NCBI GenBank assembly: GCA_030744625.1
Contig: JASLQF010000037.1
Location: 42,345 to 106,344 of the forward strand
Direction of reading: 5' to 3'
Length of the DNA: 64,000 nt
From: Rhodospirillales bacterium
GTDB taxonomy: Bacteria > Pseudomonadota > Alphaproteobacteria > Rhodospirillales > JASLQF01
Shown here: piece after piece, positions 1 through 9,439 of the stretch
How the letters are laid out: the number at the start of each line of letters is the position of its first letter
Position numbering within the stretch: position 1 is the stretch's first letter
The notes under the pieces: generated by a model
Databases searched by the model: none
Told to the model about the DNA's origin: nothing
What the model saw: the letters and a program-made list of their open reading frames with translations, nothing else
Made by a program: the position numbers and the translations under genes

Positions 1-1205
1 TTCTCGAGCACCGGGGCGAGGTCGGCGTGGTACGATTCCGACGCCCTTCCCAGTTCAAGCATGTCGCCGAGAACGGCGAAGCGGCGGCCCCCGGAATCCG
101 GCGGCGTGCGGCCGACTACTTCTATGGCGGCGCGCATGGAGGCAGGGTTCGCGTTGTAGCTCTCATCGATGACCCGAAACGCCCCCCCCGGAATGCGCAC
201 CCGATGGCGCCGGCCGCGGCCGTTGGTCGGGGTGAGCTCGCGAAGCGCCTGGGCGGCCATCTCGACATCGGCCCCCACGGCCAGGACCGCCGCCAACACG
301 CCAAGGCTGTTGACCGCCCAATGGCGGCCCGGGACGCCGATGCGATAGGACACCCGGTGGCCCGCCACCTCGGCCACCACATCGGAGAATTCGGGGCCGA
401 TATTCAACTCGACGAGCCGGGCCACCGAATCGGCGTGGGCGCCGAAGCCGAGGATATCTTTTATGTCCCGCGCCCTGGCCGCCGTCTTGAGACGCCCGAA
501 GTACTGGTTGTCGCGGTTGAGGACCGCGGCGCCGCCACCCTCCATGCCGGCGAATATCTCCGCCTTGGCGTCGGCGATCTCGTCGGTCGAGGAGAAGAAG
601 GCGCCGTGCACCGCCTCGACGGTGGTGACAAGGGCGACGTGGGGCCGAGCCAGTCGGGACAGGGGTTCGATTTCGCCGGCATGGTTCATGCCCATCTCGA
701 AGACACCGAAGCGGGTGTCTTCGGGCATGCGCGCCAAGCTCAGGGGCAGGCCCCAGTGGTTGTTGAGGCTGCCCTCGTTGGCGCTGGTCGGCCCCTGGTC
801 GCCGAGGGCCAGCTTCAGGGCTTCCTTGGTGCCTGTCTTGCCGACGCTGCCGGTCACCCCGATGACGCGCGCCCGAGAACGGAGACGGGCGTGCCGTCCC
901 AATTCGCCCAGGGCGTCCAGCGTATCGCCGACCACCACCAGCGGCGCATCCTCGGCCACGCCCGGCGGCGGGTGGGAGACGACGGCCCCGGCGAAATCGC
1001 GGGACAGGGCGTCGGCGACGAAGGCGTGCCCGTCGAAGTTGGGTCCCCGCAGCGCGACGAAGAGGTCGCCGGGCTGGCCCGTGCGGCTATCTATGGAAAC
1101 CCCGGTGGCGTCGAACGGAGCGGTGCACCGCCCGTCGGCCGCCGCCGCCACCTCGGCGCCGGTCCAAAGTACCTGTCCCTGATGGCTGGATTCGGGGCCG
1201 CTCAT
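1..1205 (-). CDS. murF: MurF, UDP-MurNAc-tripeptide:D-Ala-D-Ala ligase (C-terminus cut by window edge)
   Basis: MurF adds D-Ala-D-Ala to UDP-MurNAc-tripeptide in the cytoplasm, the last cytoplasmic step before lipid I. About 401 residues are in the window and the frame stays open to base 1, so the C-terminal part lies outside. The ATP-binding motif GVTGSVGKTGTKE is at residues 116-128 and the conserved NNHWGLPLSL segment at 148-157. The ATG overlaps the murE stop as ATGA, so the two are translationally coupled. The position after murE is the standard dcw order. Confidence 0.95.
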   Translation of the reverse strand, partial: MSGPESSHQGQVLWTGAEVAAAADGRCTAPFDATGVSIDSRTGQPGDLFVALRGPNFDGHAFVADALSRDFAGAVVSHPPPGVAEDAPLVVVGDTLDALGELGRHARLRSRARVIGVTGSVGKTGTKEALKLALGDQGPTSANEGSLNNHWGLPLSLARMPEDTRFGVFEMGMNHAGEIEPLSRLARPHVALVTTVEAVHGAFFSSTDEIADAKAEIFAGMEGGGAAVLNRDNQYFGRLKTAARARDIKDILGFGAHADSVARLVELNIGPEFSDVVAEVAGHRVSYRIGVPGRHWAVNSLGVLAAVLAVGADVEMAAQALRELTPTNGRGRRHRVRIPGGAFRVIDESYNANPASMRAAIEVVGRTPPDSGGRRFAVLGDMLELGRASESYHADLAPVLE

Positions 1206-2668
1206 GGGGCCAGCTCCTTGACGGCGGCACGCGCCGCCTCGGCGTCGTCGAAGGGCCGTGTCTCGGAGCCCACGATCTGACCCGTTTCGTGCCCCTTGCC
1301 GGCGACCACCAGGAGATCGCCGGCGCCGAGTTCCGACACGCCGGCCCCGATGGCATCCCGGCGCGCGCCGATATCCCGCGCTTTGGGACACCCGGCACGA
1401 ATCTGGCGACGAATCTCGGCCGGCGCCTCGTGGCGCGGATTGTCGTCGGTGACGATGACCATGTCGGCGAGGTCCGCCGCCCGACGCCCCATTTCGGGGC
1501 GTTTTCCGGCGTCCCGGTCGCCACCGCAACCGAAGACCACCACCAACCGGCCCGTAACGTGGGACCTGAGCGCCGAAAGCACCGCGGCCAGGGCGTCGGG
1601 GGTGTGGGCATAGTCGACATAGATGGGAGCGCCGTTGGGATGACGCGCCACCAATTCGACACGGCCACGGACCCCCTCGAGGTGCGAAAGCGCCGCGACG
1701 ACCCCCTCGCGATCCTCGCCACAGGCCAGGACCACGGCCAGGGCGCAAAGAGCGTTGGAAGCCTGGAAAGCGCCGAGGAGCGGCAGGTCCACCGTATGGG
1801 GACGTCCTTCTATATTCAACGTCAGCCTCTGGCCTTCGGCGAGGGGTTCAACGGCGTCCAGGTGAACGTCGGCGCCCGCCGCGCCGTAGCTCAGGACGCG
1901 CTGGCGGCGCCCCTCGGCGATCTCGCGGAGGACGGGAAAGCTCGCCTCGTCGGCGTTGAGAACGGCCGTCGCGCCAGGCTTCATGATGTCCCTGAAGAGA
2001 CGCGCCTTGGCCTCCAGGTAGGCCGCCATGGTGCCGTGGTAGTCGAGGTGGTCGCGGCTCAGGTTGGTAAACGCACCGACGGCGACCTCGACGCCGTCAA
2101 GGCGGTATTGGGCGAGCCCATGGCTTGAGGCTTCGAGGGCCAGGCACTCGGTCCCCTGCTGGGCGAGGTCGCGCAGGCGGCGGTGCAACTCCACCGGGTC
2201 GGGCGTGGTGAGGTGCCCCGGCGCCTCCACCTCCGGCGCGGAGATGCCGAGGGTTCCCAAGCTGCCCGCCGCGCGGCCCAGCCGCGTCCATATCTGGCGC
2301 GCGAACGATACCACCGACGTCTTGCCGTTGGTCCCGGTAACGGCGGCGATCGTCGCCGGCTGCTTTTCAAAGTAACGCGCCGCCATCCGGGCGAAAAGGC
2401 AGCGCGGATTGTCGCTGGCCAGCAAGGGCACCGGCGACCCCTCGGGGAGCCGCGTGCCCGAGGGGGCCAGAACGCAGATAGCGCCGCGCCCCAGAGCCTC
2501 GCCGATAAATGCCCTGCCGTCGGCTTGCGCGCCGGGCAGTGCCGCGAACAGGAAGCCGGGTTCGACCTGGCGGGAGTCGCAGGTCAACCCGGTGATGTCC
2601 GTGTTTGCAGTTCCTGCTTCGTCCTTCACCTCGGGCAGGTCTCCTCCCAACAGGTCAATTAGCCACAA
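1202..2668 (-). CDS. murE: MurE, UDP-MurNAc-L-Ala-D-Glu:meso-diaminopimelate ligase
   Basis: 488 residues, normal for the family. The Mur ligase P-loop GTNGKTS is at residues 112-118, and the DNPR motif at 409-412, which in this family marks meso-diaminopimelate rather than lysine as substrate. A KGHE motif lies near 458. The enzyme acts in the cytoplasm, directly before MurF. Its start lies 14 bases inside the 3' end of ftsI and its stop overlaps murF, so ftsI-murE-murF are tightly coupled. Confidence 0.96.
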   Translation of the reverse strand: MWLIDLLGGDLPEVKDEAGTANTDITGLTCDSRQVEPGFLFAALPGAQADGRAFIGEALGRGAICVLAPSGTRLPEGSPVPLLASDNPRCLFARMAARYFEKQPATIAAVTGTNGKTSVVSFARQIWTRLGRAAGSLGTLGISAPEVEAPGHLTTPDPVELHRRLRDLAQQGTECLALEASSHGLAQYRLDGVEVAVGAFTNLSRDHLDYHGTMAAYLEAKARLFRDIMKPGATAVLNADEASFPVLREIAEGRRQRVLSYGAAGADVHLDAVEPLAEGQRLTLNIEGRPHTVDLPLLGAFQASNALCALAVVLACGEDREGVVAALSHLEGVRGRVELVARHPNGAPIYVDYAHTPDALAAVLSALRSHVTGRLVVVFGCGGDRDAGKRPEMGRRAADLADMVIVTDDNPRHEAPAEIRRQIRAGCPKARDIGARRDAIGAGVSELGAGDLLVVAGKGHETGQIVGSETRPFDDAEAARAAVKELAP

Positions 2669-4406
2669 CGCGCCGCCCCCGAACCTTCGCCGGCTTGCCG
2701 CTGGCGGGAACGAAAAGGGGAGGACCGGGTGCCGGCGGCTCTTCGCTCTGGGCCGGCGCTATACCGGCGAGCGGCGCGATTCGCCGCACCAGGCGGCGCA
2801 CCACCGGGGCGGCGACCCAACCGCCGGTGGCGTAGCCGCGCGTGCTCTCCTGGCCCTTGGGCTCGTCCAGCAGGCACAGCACCACGTAACGCGGAGCGTC
2901 CATGGGAAAGGCGCCGACGAAGGACGAGATCAGCGGCCGGGAGTCGTATCGTCCCGCCCGCAACTTTTCGGCCGTTCCCGTCTTGCCGCCGACGCGATAA
3001 CCGACCGCATCCGCCTTCCTGCCTGTGCCGTGGCGCACCACCAGACGCATGAGAGAGCGCATCTGCCGCGAGGTCTTGGCCGACAGCACCCGCCTCCCGG
3101 CCGGCGGCGCGGCGGCGTGATGCTTGAGAAGGGTGGCGGCGTGGCGTACCCCTCCGTTGACCACGGCTGCCACGCTTTCGGCGAGCTGCAAGGGGCTGAC
3201 GGCGATGCCGTGACCGTAAGAGATGGTCATGGTGTTGATATCGCGCCAGGGCGCCGGCACCAGAGGCGCCCCCACTTCCGGCAACTCGATCGCCGATGCG
3301 TCGAGGAGTCCCAATCGGCCGAGGTATGCCCGTTGCGTCTGAGTGCCCACGTCCAGGGCCATCTTGGCGGCCCCGATGTTGGAGGAGTAGACAAGGATTT
3401 CAGGCACCGACAGCCAGCGCTTCTTGCCGTGGTAGTCGTTGATCGTGAAGCGGGCGATGCGGATCGGCTTCGAGGTATCGTAGCCGTCCTCGAGGGTCAC
3501 CGTCCGGCTGTCCAGCGCCATCGCCGCGGTGAACACCTTGAAGATCGAACCCAACTCGTAAACGCCCTTGGTGACTTGGTTGAACCTGGTTTGGCCGGAG
3601 AATGCGGCGGGGTTGTTGGGGTCGAAGTCGGGCAGCGAGGTCAAGGCAACCACTTCGCCGGTGTTGGCGTCGAGCACGATCGCGGCGCCGGCGATGGCAT
3701 CGAACTCGGCCACCGTCACGGACAATTCCTCCCGCAAGATGGTCTGGACACGGATGTCGATGGAAAGCTGGAGGTGCCCGGAGCCGCTCCGCAGGAGAGT
3801 GTTGAAATAACGTTCGGCGCCGGCAATGCCGCGGCCGTCAACGTCGGTAAAACCGAGGACGTGCGCCGCCTGGCGGCCGTGGGGATAGACGCGGCGCTCG
3901 GCGCGGTGAAAGCGCAGGCCGGGAATGCCCAGTCGGTTGACCGCGTACTGCTGGGTCGGCGTCAAATTGCGGCGCAGCCAGACGAAACCCGACGGCGAGC
4001 CGAGCTTGGCCACGACCTCGGCGCGGTCGAGGCCCGGCAGCACCGAGGCCAGCTTGTCGGCCGCCGCGTGCCGGTCCAGGACTTCGCGGGGGTTGGAGAA
4101 AAGCGAGGCCGTCGGAAGGCTGGTCGCCAGAATAACTCCGTTGCGATCAATGATGTCGGCTCGCCCGGCCACCGTCGGTTGGACGACAGCCGACCGTGCC
4201 AACTGCGGTTCGTCACCCCTCTCGAGGACCGCAAGGTGGATGAGACGCCCACCGACAAGCATGAAAACCAGCGCGAACAGGGCTCCGGTCACCAGCAACC
4301 GGTGGCGGCCGGTCTCCAGGGCCACCTTACGGATGCCTTCGAGGCGCACGGGGCGAATGCCGGGGGAAGCAGTCGGCTCCGGGCGAGGTGGCTGGCGCGA
4401 CGTCAT
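2655..4406 (-). CDS. ftsI: FtsI (PBP3), septal peptidoglycan transpeptidase
   Basis: 583 residues. A single membrane segment (about 36-58) follows a short basic cytoplasmic N-terminus, as expected for a class B penicillin-binding protein of the divisome. The transpeptidase motifs are SIFK at 287-290 (nucleophile S287), SSN at 341-343 and KTG at 475-477. The frame stays open upstream into ftsL and rsmH, but the start chosen here is the ATG that overlaps the ftsL stop by four bases and gives the normal family length. FtsL is the known partner of FtsI in the divisome. Confidence 0.95.
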   Translation of the reverse strand: MTSRQPPRPEPTASPGIRPVRLEGIRKVALETGRHRLLVTGALFALVFMLVGGRLIHLAVLERGDEPQLARSAVVQPTVAGRADIIDRNGVILATSLPTASLFSNPREVLDRHAAADKLASVLPGLDRAEVVAKLGSPSGFVWLRRNLTPTQQYAVNRLGIPGLRFHRAERRVYPHGRQAAHVLGFTDVDGRGIAGAERYFNTLLRSGSGHLQLSIDIRVQTILREELSVTVAEFDAIAGAAIVLDANTGEVVALTSLPDFDPNNPAAFSGQTRFNQVTKGVYELGSIFKVFTAAMALDSRTVTLEDGYDTSKPIRIARFTINDYHGKKRWLSVPEILVYSSNIGAAKMALDVGTQTQRAYLGRLGLLDASAIELPEVGAPLVPAPWRDINTMTISYGHGIAVSPLQLAESVAAVVNGGVRHAATLLKHHAAAPPAGRRVLSAKTSRQMRSLMRLVVRHGTGRKADAVGYRVGGKTGTAEKLRAGRYDSRPLISSFVGAFPMDAPRYVVLCLLDEPKGQESTRGYATGGWVAAPVVRRLVRRIAPLAGIAPAQSEEPPAPGPPLFVPASGKPAKVRGRRVVAN

Positions 4407-4777
4407 TGGCGCCGCCTCCCCGGATTTCCCGCCACCGCATCGCCGGAAAGGGGCCAGGCGCGGCCCTCCTCGGGTCGGACGGCATCCGTACCTTCGGTGT
4501 CCGACGGGCGCGGCGGCAGATCGGCGATCGTGGCCAGCTGGTTGGGCGTAACCGGCTTCATTCCCAGGTGCCGGCGGGCCAGCGAACGCAAGCGCCTGGG
4601 ATCGTTGAGGTGGCTCCACTCGGCCCTGAGCACATGGATGGCCTCCTCGTCGGCGAAAATGGTGCGGTTGAGTGTGACCAGCTCGTCCTCGAGGTCCTGC
4701 ACCTGGTACTTGAGCGCGAACAGCGCCAAGCTGAGGACGCCGGCCAGCACGAGGGGCACAAACGTGGCGGGGCGCAT
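4403..4777 (-). CDS. ftsL: FtsL-like cell division protein
   Basis: 124 residues: one N-terminal membrane helix (about 5-23), then a predicted coiled coil (about 25-55) and the segment LRSLARRHLGMKPVTPNQ, typical of alphaproteobacterial FtsL. FtsL is a small bitopic divisome protein that works with FtsB/FtsQ and FtsI. FtsL is weakly conserved, so the call rests on size, topology and position between rsmH (14-base gap) and ftsI (4-base overlap). The proline- and charge-rich C-terminal tail beyond residue 85 is probably periplasmic and disordered. Confidence 0.88.
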   Translation of the reverse strand: MRPATFVPLVLAGVLSLALFALKYQVQDLEDELVTLNRTIFADEEAIHVLRAEWSHLNDPRRLRSLARRHLGMKPVTPNQLATIADLPPRPSDTEGTDAVRPEEGRAWPLSGDAVAGNPGRRRQ

Positions 4778-4791
4778 GGCCTATTCTCCCG

Positions 4792-5769
4792 TCATGCCGC
4801 CCGCCGCCGCGCGGCGGGGCCCGGCGGGGCGGGCCACGGTGGCGCGGCGGTGCGTTCGGCGGTTCGCAAACGCGCCGAGCGGGCGCGCGGATTGGCGGCG
4901 ACTTCCCGCGCCGTCGGTTTGGCGACGCGCCGCTTGACAAGCCGGAAAGAAGGGGTCGAGGCGGCTTCCCCGCTGAAAGGCTGGTGACGCGACGGCCGGG
5001 GTCCCGCGCCGCCGCGCTCGCGCAGGAAATCCTTGACCATGCGGTCCTCCAGGGAATGGAAGGACACGACGACGAGCTTGCCGCCGGGCCGCAGCAGGAC
5101 CTCGGCGGCGCTGAGGCCGCGCTGAAGCTCGCCCAGTTCGTCGTTAACGTAAATGCGCAGTGCCTGGAAGGTGCGGGTAGCGGGATCGAGACCGTCCCGG
5201 GAGCGCGGCACGACGCGGCGTAACAGATCGGCCAGTTGGGCGGTGCGGGTCATGGGTGCCCGCGAGCGAGCGTCGACGATGGCCCGCGCGATGCGGCGCG
5301 CCACCCGCTCCTCGCCATACCTGTATATGATGTCGGCCAGTTCCTTCTCGTCGAGGCCGTTGACCACGTCGGCGGCGGTCATGCCGTCTTTGCTCATGCG
5401 CATATCAAGCGGCCCATCGGCGCGGAAGGAGAAGCCGCGGGCGGGATCGTCGAGTTGCATCGAAGAGACGCCGAGATCGAGGGCCACGCCATCGACCCGA
5501 TCGACGTCGACGTCGCCGAGCAGGCGGACCATGTCGCCGTAGCACCCGCAAAGGACGGCCAGACGCCCCTCGTAGCGGCGCCCCAGATCGGCGCTCCTGG
5601 CCGCGGCGGGGTCGCGATCGATCCCCCACACCGTGCACGAGGCGGCTTCCAGCAAACCCTTGGAGTACCCGCCGGCGCCGAAGGTGCCGTCCACATAGAC
5701 ACCACCGTCGCGGGGCGCCAGGATATCCAGGACCTCGCGGAGCATTACCGGTGCGTGGACGTCGGCCAT
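4792..5769 (-). CDS. rsmH: RsmH (MraW), 16S rRNA m4C1402 methyltransferase
   Basis: 325 residues from the ATG of [14 protein letters not shown]. It methylates N4 of C1402 in the 16S rRNA P site using S-adenosylmethionine. The SAM-binding segment [13 protein letters not shown] is near residues 25-37, and [11 protein letters not shown] and [10 protein letters not shown] are family signatures. The frame remains open upstream through mraZ, but the chosen start matches the family and lies two bases after the mraZ stop. The C-terminus is an arginine/proline/alanine-rich tail, likely dispensable. Confidence 0.96.
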   Translation of the reverse strand: MADVHAPVMLREVLDILAPRDGGVYVDGTFGAGGYSKGLLEAASCTVWGIDRDPAAARSADLGRRYEGRLAVLCGCYGDMVRLLGDVDVDRVDGVALDLGVSSMQLDDPARGFSFRADGPLDMRMSKDGMTAADVVNGLDEKELADIIYRYGEERVARRIARAIVDARSRAPMTRTAQLADLLRRVVPRSRDGLDPATRTFQALRIYVNDELGELQRGLSAAEVLLRPGGKLVVVSFHSLEDRMVKDFLRERGGAGPRPSRHQPFSGEAASTPSFRLVKRRVAKPTAREVAANPRARSARLRTAERTAAPPWPAPPGPAARRRAA

Positions 5770-5771
5770 GA

Positions 5772-6245
5772 TCAGCTTCCCTCGTCTCGTGGCTTGGCGG
5801 ACCTGAGACGCAAGGTGGCGCCGCGGGCGCGGGCGCGCTCGAGCGCCTTGACGCTGTTCGCCTCGTAGGCCTTGGGGTCCCAGATCTGCATGCGCGCCCC
5901 ACGACCGACGAATATCACCTCCCCGGCGATGCCGCCGTGGGCGAGCAATTCGCCGGGCAGGACGATGCGCCCCTCCGTGTCGAAGGCAAGGGCGTGGGCG
6001 CGTTCGAGAATGGCGGCGGCGAGATCGTCCTGCTCGTCGGAGAAGACGTCGAGGTCGTCGAGGCTCTCGCCGAGGCGCATCATGAACTCCTCGCCGCACG
6101 CCTCGATCGCCGGATACTTGAACAGCGGGTAGGCGTAGATGCCCTTGAAGGCTTGTCCCTTGAAGGAACCGCGGAAGGGCTTGGGTACGGACACCCGCCC
6201 TTTCTTGTCGATCTTGTTGACGTACCTGCCGACCAATAACGGCAT
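5772..6245 (-). CDS. mraZ: MraZ, DNA-binding regulator of the division/wall cluster
   Basis: 157 residues starting [21 protein letters not shown]; an upstream in-frame start would add 25 atypical residues. It has two SpoVT-AbrB-like halves (about 5-50 and 80-125), the second with [15 protein letters not shown]. MraZ forms ring oligomers, binds TGGG-type repeats upstream of its own gene and represses the cluster in the bacteria studied. Such a repeat array lies about 100 bases upstream here (6341-6394). As first gene of the cluster it probably controls transcription through murF. Confidence 0.94.
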   Translation of the reverse strand: MPLLVGRYVNKIDKKGRVSVPKPFRGSFKGQAFKGIYAYPLFKYPAIEACGEEFMMRLGESLDDLDVFSDEQDDLAAAILERAHALAFDTEGRIVLPGELLAHGGIAGEVIFVGRGARMQIWDPKAYEANSVKALERARARGATLRLRSAKPRDEGS

Positions 6246-6340
6246 TTCGGCCCCCACAAACCGGCGTTTCCTGCTACGGGCATCGCCTGGAATCCCTCCG
6301 GTGGCGACGATCTTCCCCACGAAAGCATGACGGTCTTTGT

Positions 6341-6394
6341 TGGGATATCATGGGCTTTCATGGGCGTCAATGGGACCATCTGGCATTACTTGGG
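6341..6394. promoter_or_regulatory. MraZ operator: six TGGG-type boxes at 10-bp spacing
   Basis: On the plus strand TGGG occurs at 6341, 6351, 6361, 6371 and 6391, with TGGC at 6381: six units in exact 10-bp register, about one per helical turn. MraZ is known to bind TGGG-type boxes with roughly 10-bp spacing. The boxes lie on the strand opposite to the coding sense of mraZ and overlap its predicted promoter, fitting autorepression. Confidence 0.85.
6342..6370 (-). promoter_or_regulatory. Predicted sigma-70 promoter of mraZ and the wall cluster
   Basis: Reading the minus strand, TTGACG (6370-6365) is followed by a 17-base spacer and TATCCC (6347-6342). The promoter lies fully inside the MraZ box array. 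Transcription would start near 6335, giving a leader of about 90 bases before the mraZ ATG. Confidence 0.55.
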
Positions 6395-6637
6395 TTAACA
6401 AAGTCTTTCCAAAACGTAAATTTTCACTGACTTGGCGACGCGCAGGTAAAACCGCGGTTCCCTAAAAACCGCCGATTTGAATAAAGAGAATAAGAATGGG
6501 GCAGAATTATGTTCTCTTAATGTTCTTTTCACGTTTATTTCTTGACGCCGCGACCGCAAGGCGCCACCACCGGCTCGTCGCAGGACGTGGCGGAGCCCCA
6601 CCTGGGCGCTCGCCGGCAACCGGGAATTCATACGAAG

Positions 6638-7040
<403 letters not shown>

Positions 7041-7045
7041 CTGCG

Positions 7046-7074
7046 AAGGTAGGAACTTAAGTGGCCAGACGCAA
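7046..7074 (-). promoter_or_regulatory. Predicted promoter of rnpB
   Basis: On the minus strand TTGCGT (7074-7069), 17 bases, TACCTT (7051-7046). The predicted first base, about 7039, is exactly the first base of the P1 helix. The promoter overlaps the 3' end of the upstream amidase gene. Confidence 0.6.
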
Positions 7075-7743
7075 CAACGCGTCCAACAAACCCACCGTTT
7101 CCGCATCCGCCGCGCCATCAACGCGGGCCTGGCGGAAACGACGCTGGAAGGCGCGCAACGTCGCTTCCAGGTCGTCGGTCTCGTATCCGAAGGCGGCGAG
7201 CAGGGCGGAAACCTCTTCGCCCTCGGCCTCCCTCGGTTCGGACGCTCCGGGCCACAGGCCGACGCCCGCCGCCGCCAGGCGCGCCCAGTCGAAGAGTTCT
7301 CCGGGATCGCGCTTGCGCCTCGGCGCCACGTCCGAATGGCCGACCACGTTGCGCGGCGGGATCGGGTGGCGGGCCAGGATGTCCCGGGCCAAACCCTCCA
7401 GCGCCGTCATCTGGGCGTCCGCGAAGGCCCGGTAGCCGAACTCGTGGCCCGGGTTGACCAGCTCGATCCCCAGCGAGCTGGCGTTGACGTCGCCGCGCCC
7501 CCGCCACGAGGCGGCGCCAGCATGCCAGGCGCGGCACCCTTCGTCGACCAGGGCAAGCACCGTTCCTTCTTCGTCGATTACGTAGTGGGCACTCACCTTG
7601 GCCGCCGCATCGCACAGGCGAGCGAGCGCCTCTTCGGCATCCCTCATGCCCGTATAGTGGAGCACCAGCATGTCGACGACGGCCTCGGCACCGGCGGGCC
7701 GGCGGTCGAAGTTGGGCGAAGGGCGTTCGACGGGGGCGCTCAC
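7057..7743 (-). CDS. N-acetylmuramoyl-L-alanine amidase, AmpD/AmiD-like, with C-terminal peptidoglycan-binding domain
   Basis: 228 residues from a GTG that overlaps the upstream permease stop (GTGA). An Amidase_2 domain covers about 10-150 with zinc ligands H29 (VLHYTG), a second His in VVGHSDVAP and Asp in KRDPG. About residues 165-228 form a PG_binding_1-like helical domain. The family cleaves the MurNAc-L-Ala bond in muropeptides. No signal peptide is visible, favouring a cytoplasmic AmpD-like recycling role, but the extra binding domain is more AmiD-like, so no symbol is given. Confidence 0.88.
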   Translation of the reverse strand: MSAPVERPSPNFDRRPAGAEAVVDMLVLHYTGMRDAEEALARLCDAAAKVSAHYVIDEEGTVLALVDEGCRAWHAGAASWRGRGDVNASSLGIELVNPGHEFGYRAFADAQMTALEGLARDILARHPIPPRNVVGHSDVAPRRKRDPGELFDWARLAAAGVGLWPGASEPREAEGEEVSALLAAFGYETDDLEATLRAFQRRFRQARVDGAADAETVGLLDALLRLAT

Positions 7744-8603
7744 CGAGACACCCGCCGCCACTCGAAGCGAAGCTGGATCATGGCGACGCCGGCGAGCACC
7801 AGCACGCCGCCGGCGACGACCCCGAAGCTCAACGCCTCTCCCAGGATGAGAACGGCGAGCAGCACTGCCGCCACCGGCGTCAGCAGCGTCAGAGGCACCA
7901 CCTGGTTCACTTCGTATTTGCGCACCAGATAATAATACAGGCCATGGGAGACGATGGTCACCATGATCGCCATGAACGCCACGGCTCCCCAGGTACGCCA
8001 ATCCGCCCCGCGTAGCGCCGCCATCTGGCCATCCTCCAATATCAGCGTCGCGGCGAGAAGCTGAGGCACGGTGAACAGCGCGATCCAGGCGTTGAGGGTG
8101 AAGATGCTGATCGGTCCCAGACGCTTGATGAGGATGGTCGCCAACGCCAGGGCAAACGCGGCGCCCACCACCAACAGCAGGTACGGCGCCCGCGGCTCCC
8201 TTTCCGCGTCGCCACCCAACACGTAGACGCCGGCGAACGCAATCATCATTCCGGCAATCTGCAAAGCGGTTAGCCTTTCGCGGAAGAACGCCCAGGCGAG
8301 GACGGCGCTGAACGGCACCATCAGCTGCACAGCGATGGAGGCGGGGCCGGCGTCAATGGCGCTCAGGCCGACGAACATCAGGCTGTAGTGCACTCCCCCG
8401 AGAGCCACGGAGACGACCGCGAGCTGACCCATGCGCCCGTGTTGCACCCTGAGGAAGGGGATGAGCAGAATGGCCACCAGGGAGAAGCGCAGCGTCATCA
8501 GCAGCAGCGGCGGTATCTGCGCCAAGCCGATCTTGCCGGCCACGAAATTGAGCCCCCAGATGAGGATGACCGCCAGCGCCCAGAACGTGTCGAGCGGCTT
8601 CAC
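7740..8603 (-). CDS. EamA-family (DMT) permease
   Basis: 287 residues with about ten hydrophobic helices in two EamA repeats (about 8-135 and 150-280). The N-terminus WALAVILIWGLNFVAGKIG and the PPLLLMTLRF segment are typical of the family, which exports amino acids or other small metabolites across the inner membrane. GTG start. It is translationally coupled to the amidase gene downstream. The substrate cannot be predicted. Confidence 0.88.
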   Translation of the reverse strand: MKPLDTFWALAVILIWGLNFVAGKIGLAQIPPLLLMTLRFSLVAILLIPFLRVQHGRMGQLAVVSVALGGVHYSLMFVGLSAIDAGPASIAVQLMVPFSAVLAWAFFRERLTALQIAGMMIAFAGVYVLGGDAEREPRAPYLLLVVGAAFALALATILIKRLGPISIFTLNAWIALFTVPQLLAATLILEDGQMAALRGADWRTWGAVAFMAIMVTIVSHGLYYYLVRKYEVNQVVPLTLLTPVAAVLLAVLILGEALSFGVVAGGVLVLAGVAMIQLRFEWRRVSR

Positions 8604-8670
8604 CGAGAGCCACCTTTCCCGGGCTCCGCCGCCACCACGCGCACGGACCGCCGGAGGGAACGTGGCCTGC

Positions 8671-9396
8671 TCACGGGAGCTTGCGTTCCTTTTCTATACG
8701 GTCGTAGGCGGCGTTGATGTTGGCCATCTTTTCGTTGGCGAGATCGATGAACTCCTGGGGCAAACCCTGGGCGATAAGCGTGTCGGGATGGTTCTCGCGG
8801 ATGAGCCGTCGATAGGTATTCTTGACCTCAGCATCCGTCGCGTCGCGGGCCACGCCGAGGACCTCGTAGGGGTCCACCTCCTCGGGGTCCATCTGGCCGG
8901 CGCGGATGCGCTCGAAGCCGGGCCCGTCGAAACCGAAGATTTCCGCCACTCGGCGCAGGTATTCGAGCTCGGCCGGGTGGATGACGCCATCCGCCCGGGC
9001 GATGTGGAAGAGCCCGCCGATAAGCTCTTCCAGCACCGCCGGCTCGCCCGCGAACATCCCGGCGATCTGCTCGGCGTAGGGTTCGAAGCCTGAACTATCC
9101 TGGCGCGCCTCGTCGAAAAGGCGTCCGACGTTCTTCATCTCCCGAGAGGGGATGTGGAACACCTGCTTGAAAGCGTCGATCTCGACCCGCGTCACCCGGC
9201 CGTCGGCCTTCGCCATCTTGGCGCTGAGCGCGATGACGGCAATGGTGAAAGCGATCTGGCGGGTGCCGAGCGCGTCCGCCGCGCCACCGCGCATGCGATC
9301 GAAGGCGTGGCCGGCGGCGGCACCAAGCAGTCCGCCAAGCGGGCCGCCGAGGGCGAACCCGGCGACGCCTCCGATGACCTTTCCCCAGATGCTCAT
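8671..9396 (-). CDS. djlA: DjlA-like membrane-anchored DnaJ co-chaperone (TerB + J domain)
   Basis: 241 residues. A glycine-rich hydrophobic N-terminus (about 5-30) should anchor the protein; residues about 45-155 form a TerB-like helical domain; the C-terminal J domain (about 176-238) contains HPD at 203-205, the motif that stimulates DnaK ATPase. This layout is that of DjlA. It stands alone between the EamA permease (67-base gap) and the DUF3750 gene. Confidence 0.88.
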   Translation of the reverse strand: MSIWGKVIGGVAGFALGGPLGGLLGAAAGHAFDRMRGGAADALGTRQIAFTIAVIALSAKMAKADGRVTRVEIDAFKQVFHIPSREMKNVGRLFDEARQDSSGFEPYAEQIAGMFAGEPAVLEELIGGLFHIARADGVIHPAELEYLRRVAEIFGFDGPGFERIRAGQMDPEEVDPYEVLGVARDATDAEVKNTYRRLIRENHPDTLIAQGLPQEFIDLANEKMANINAAYDRIEKERKLP

Positions 9397-9439
9397 GTCT
9401 TTGCCGGCTCGAAAATGTTTTGGACCAAAGAGCCGGCGG

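Larger units (their letters stand above)
6246..6637. other. Intergenic region between mraZ and rnpB
   Basis: About 390 bases without a credible gene. It holds the MraZ boxes and mraZ promoter at its left end and an AT-rich stretch (6400-6540), unusual in this GC-rich window. A weak hairpin at 6454-6472 could help end rnpB transcription but has no good U-tract. No other structure was recognised. Confidence 0.6.

Noticed and set aside
27..1280. Long plus-strand frame over the first kilobase
   Set aside because: It is the antisense of murF; murF shows its P-loop and MurF signature on the other strand.
2409..4937. 842-codon plus-strand frame
   Set aside because: Antisense to ftsI, ftsL and murE with no domain of its own; expected in GC-rich DNA.
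4407..4940. N-terminal extension of the ftsI frame
   Set aside because: It translates antisense-like, arginine-rich sequence across ftsL and rsmH; the true start is at 4406.
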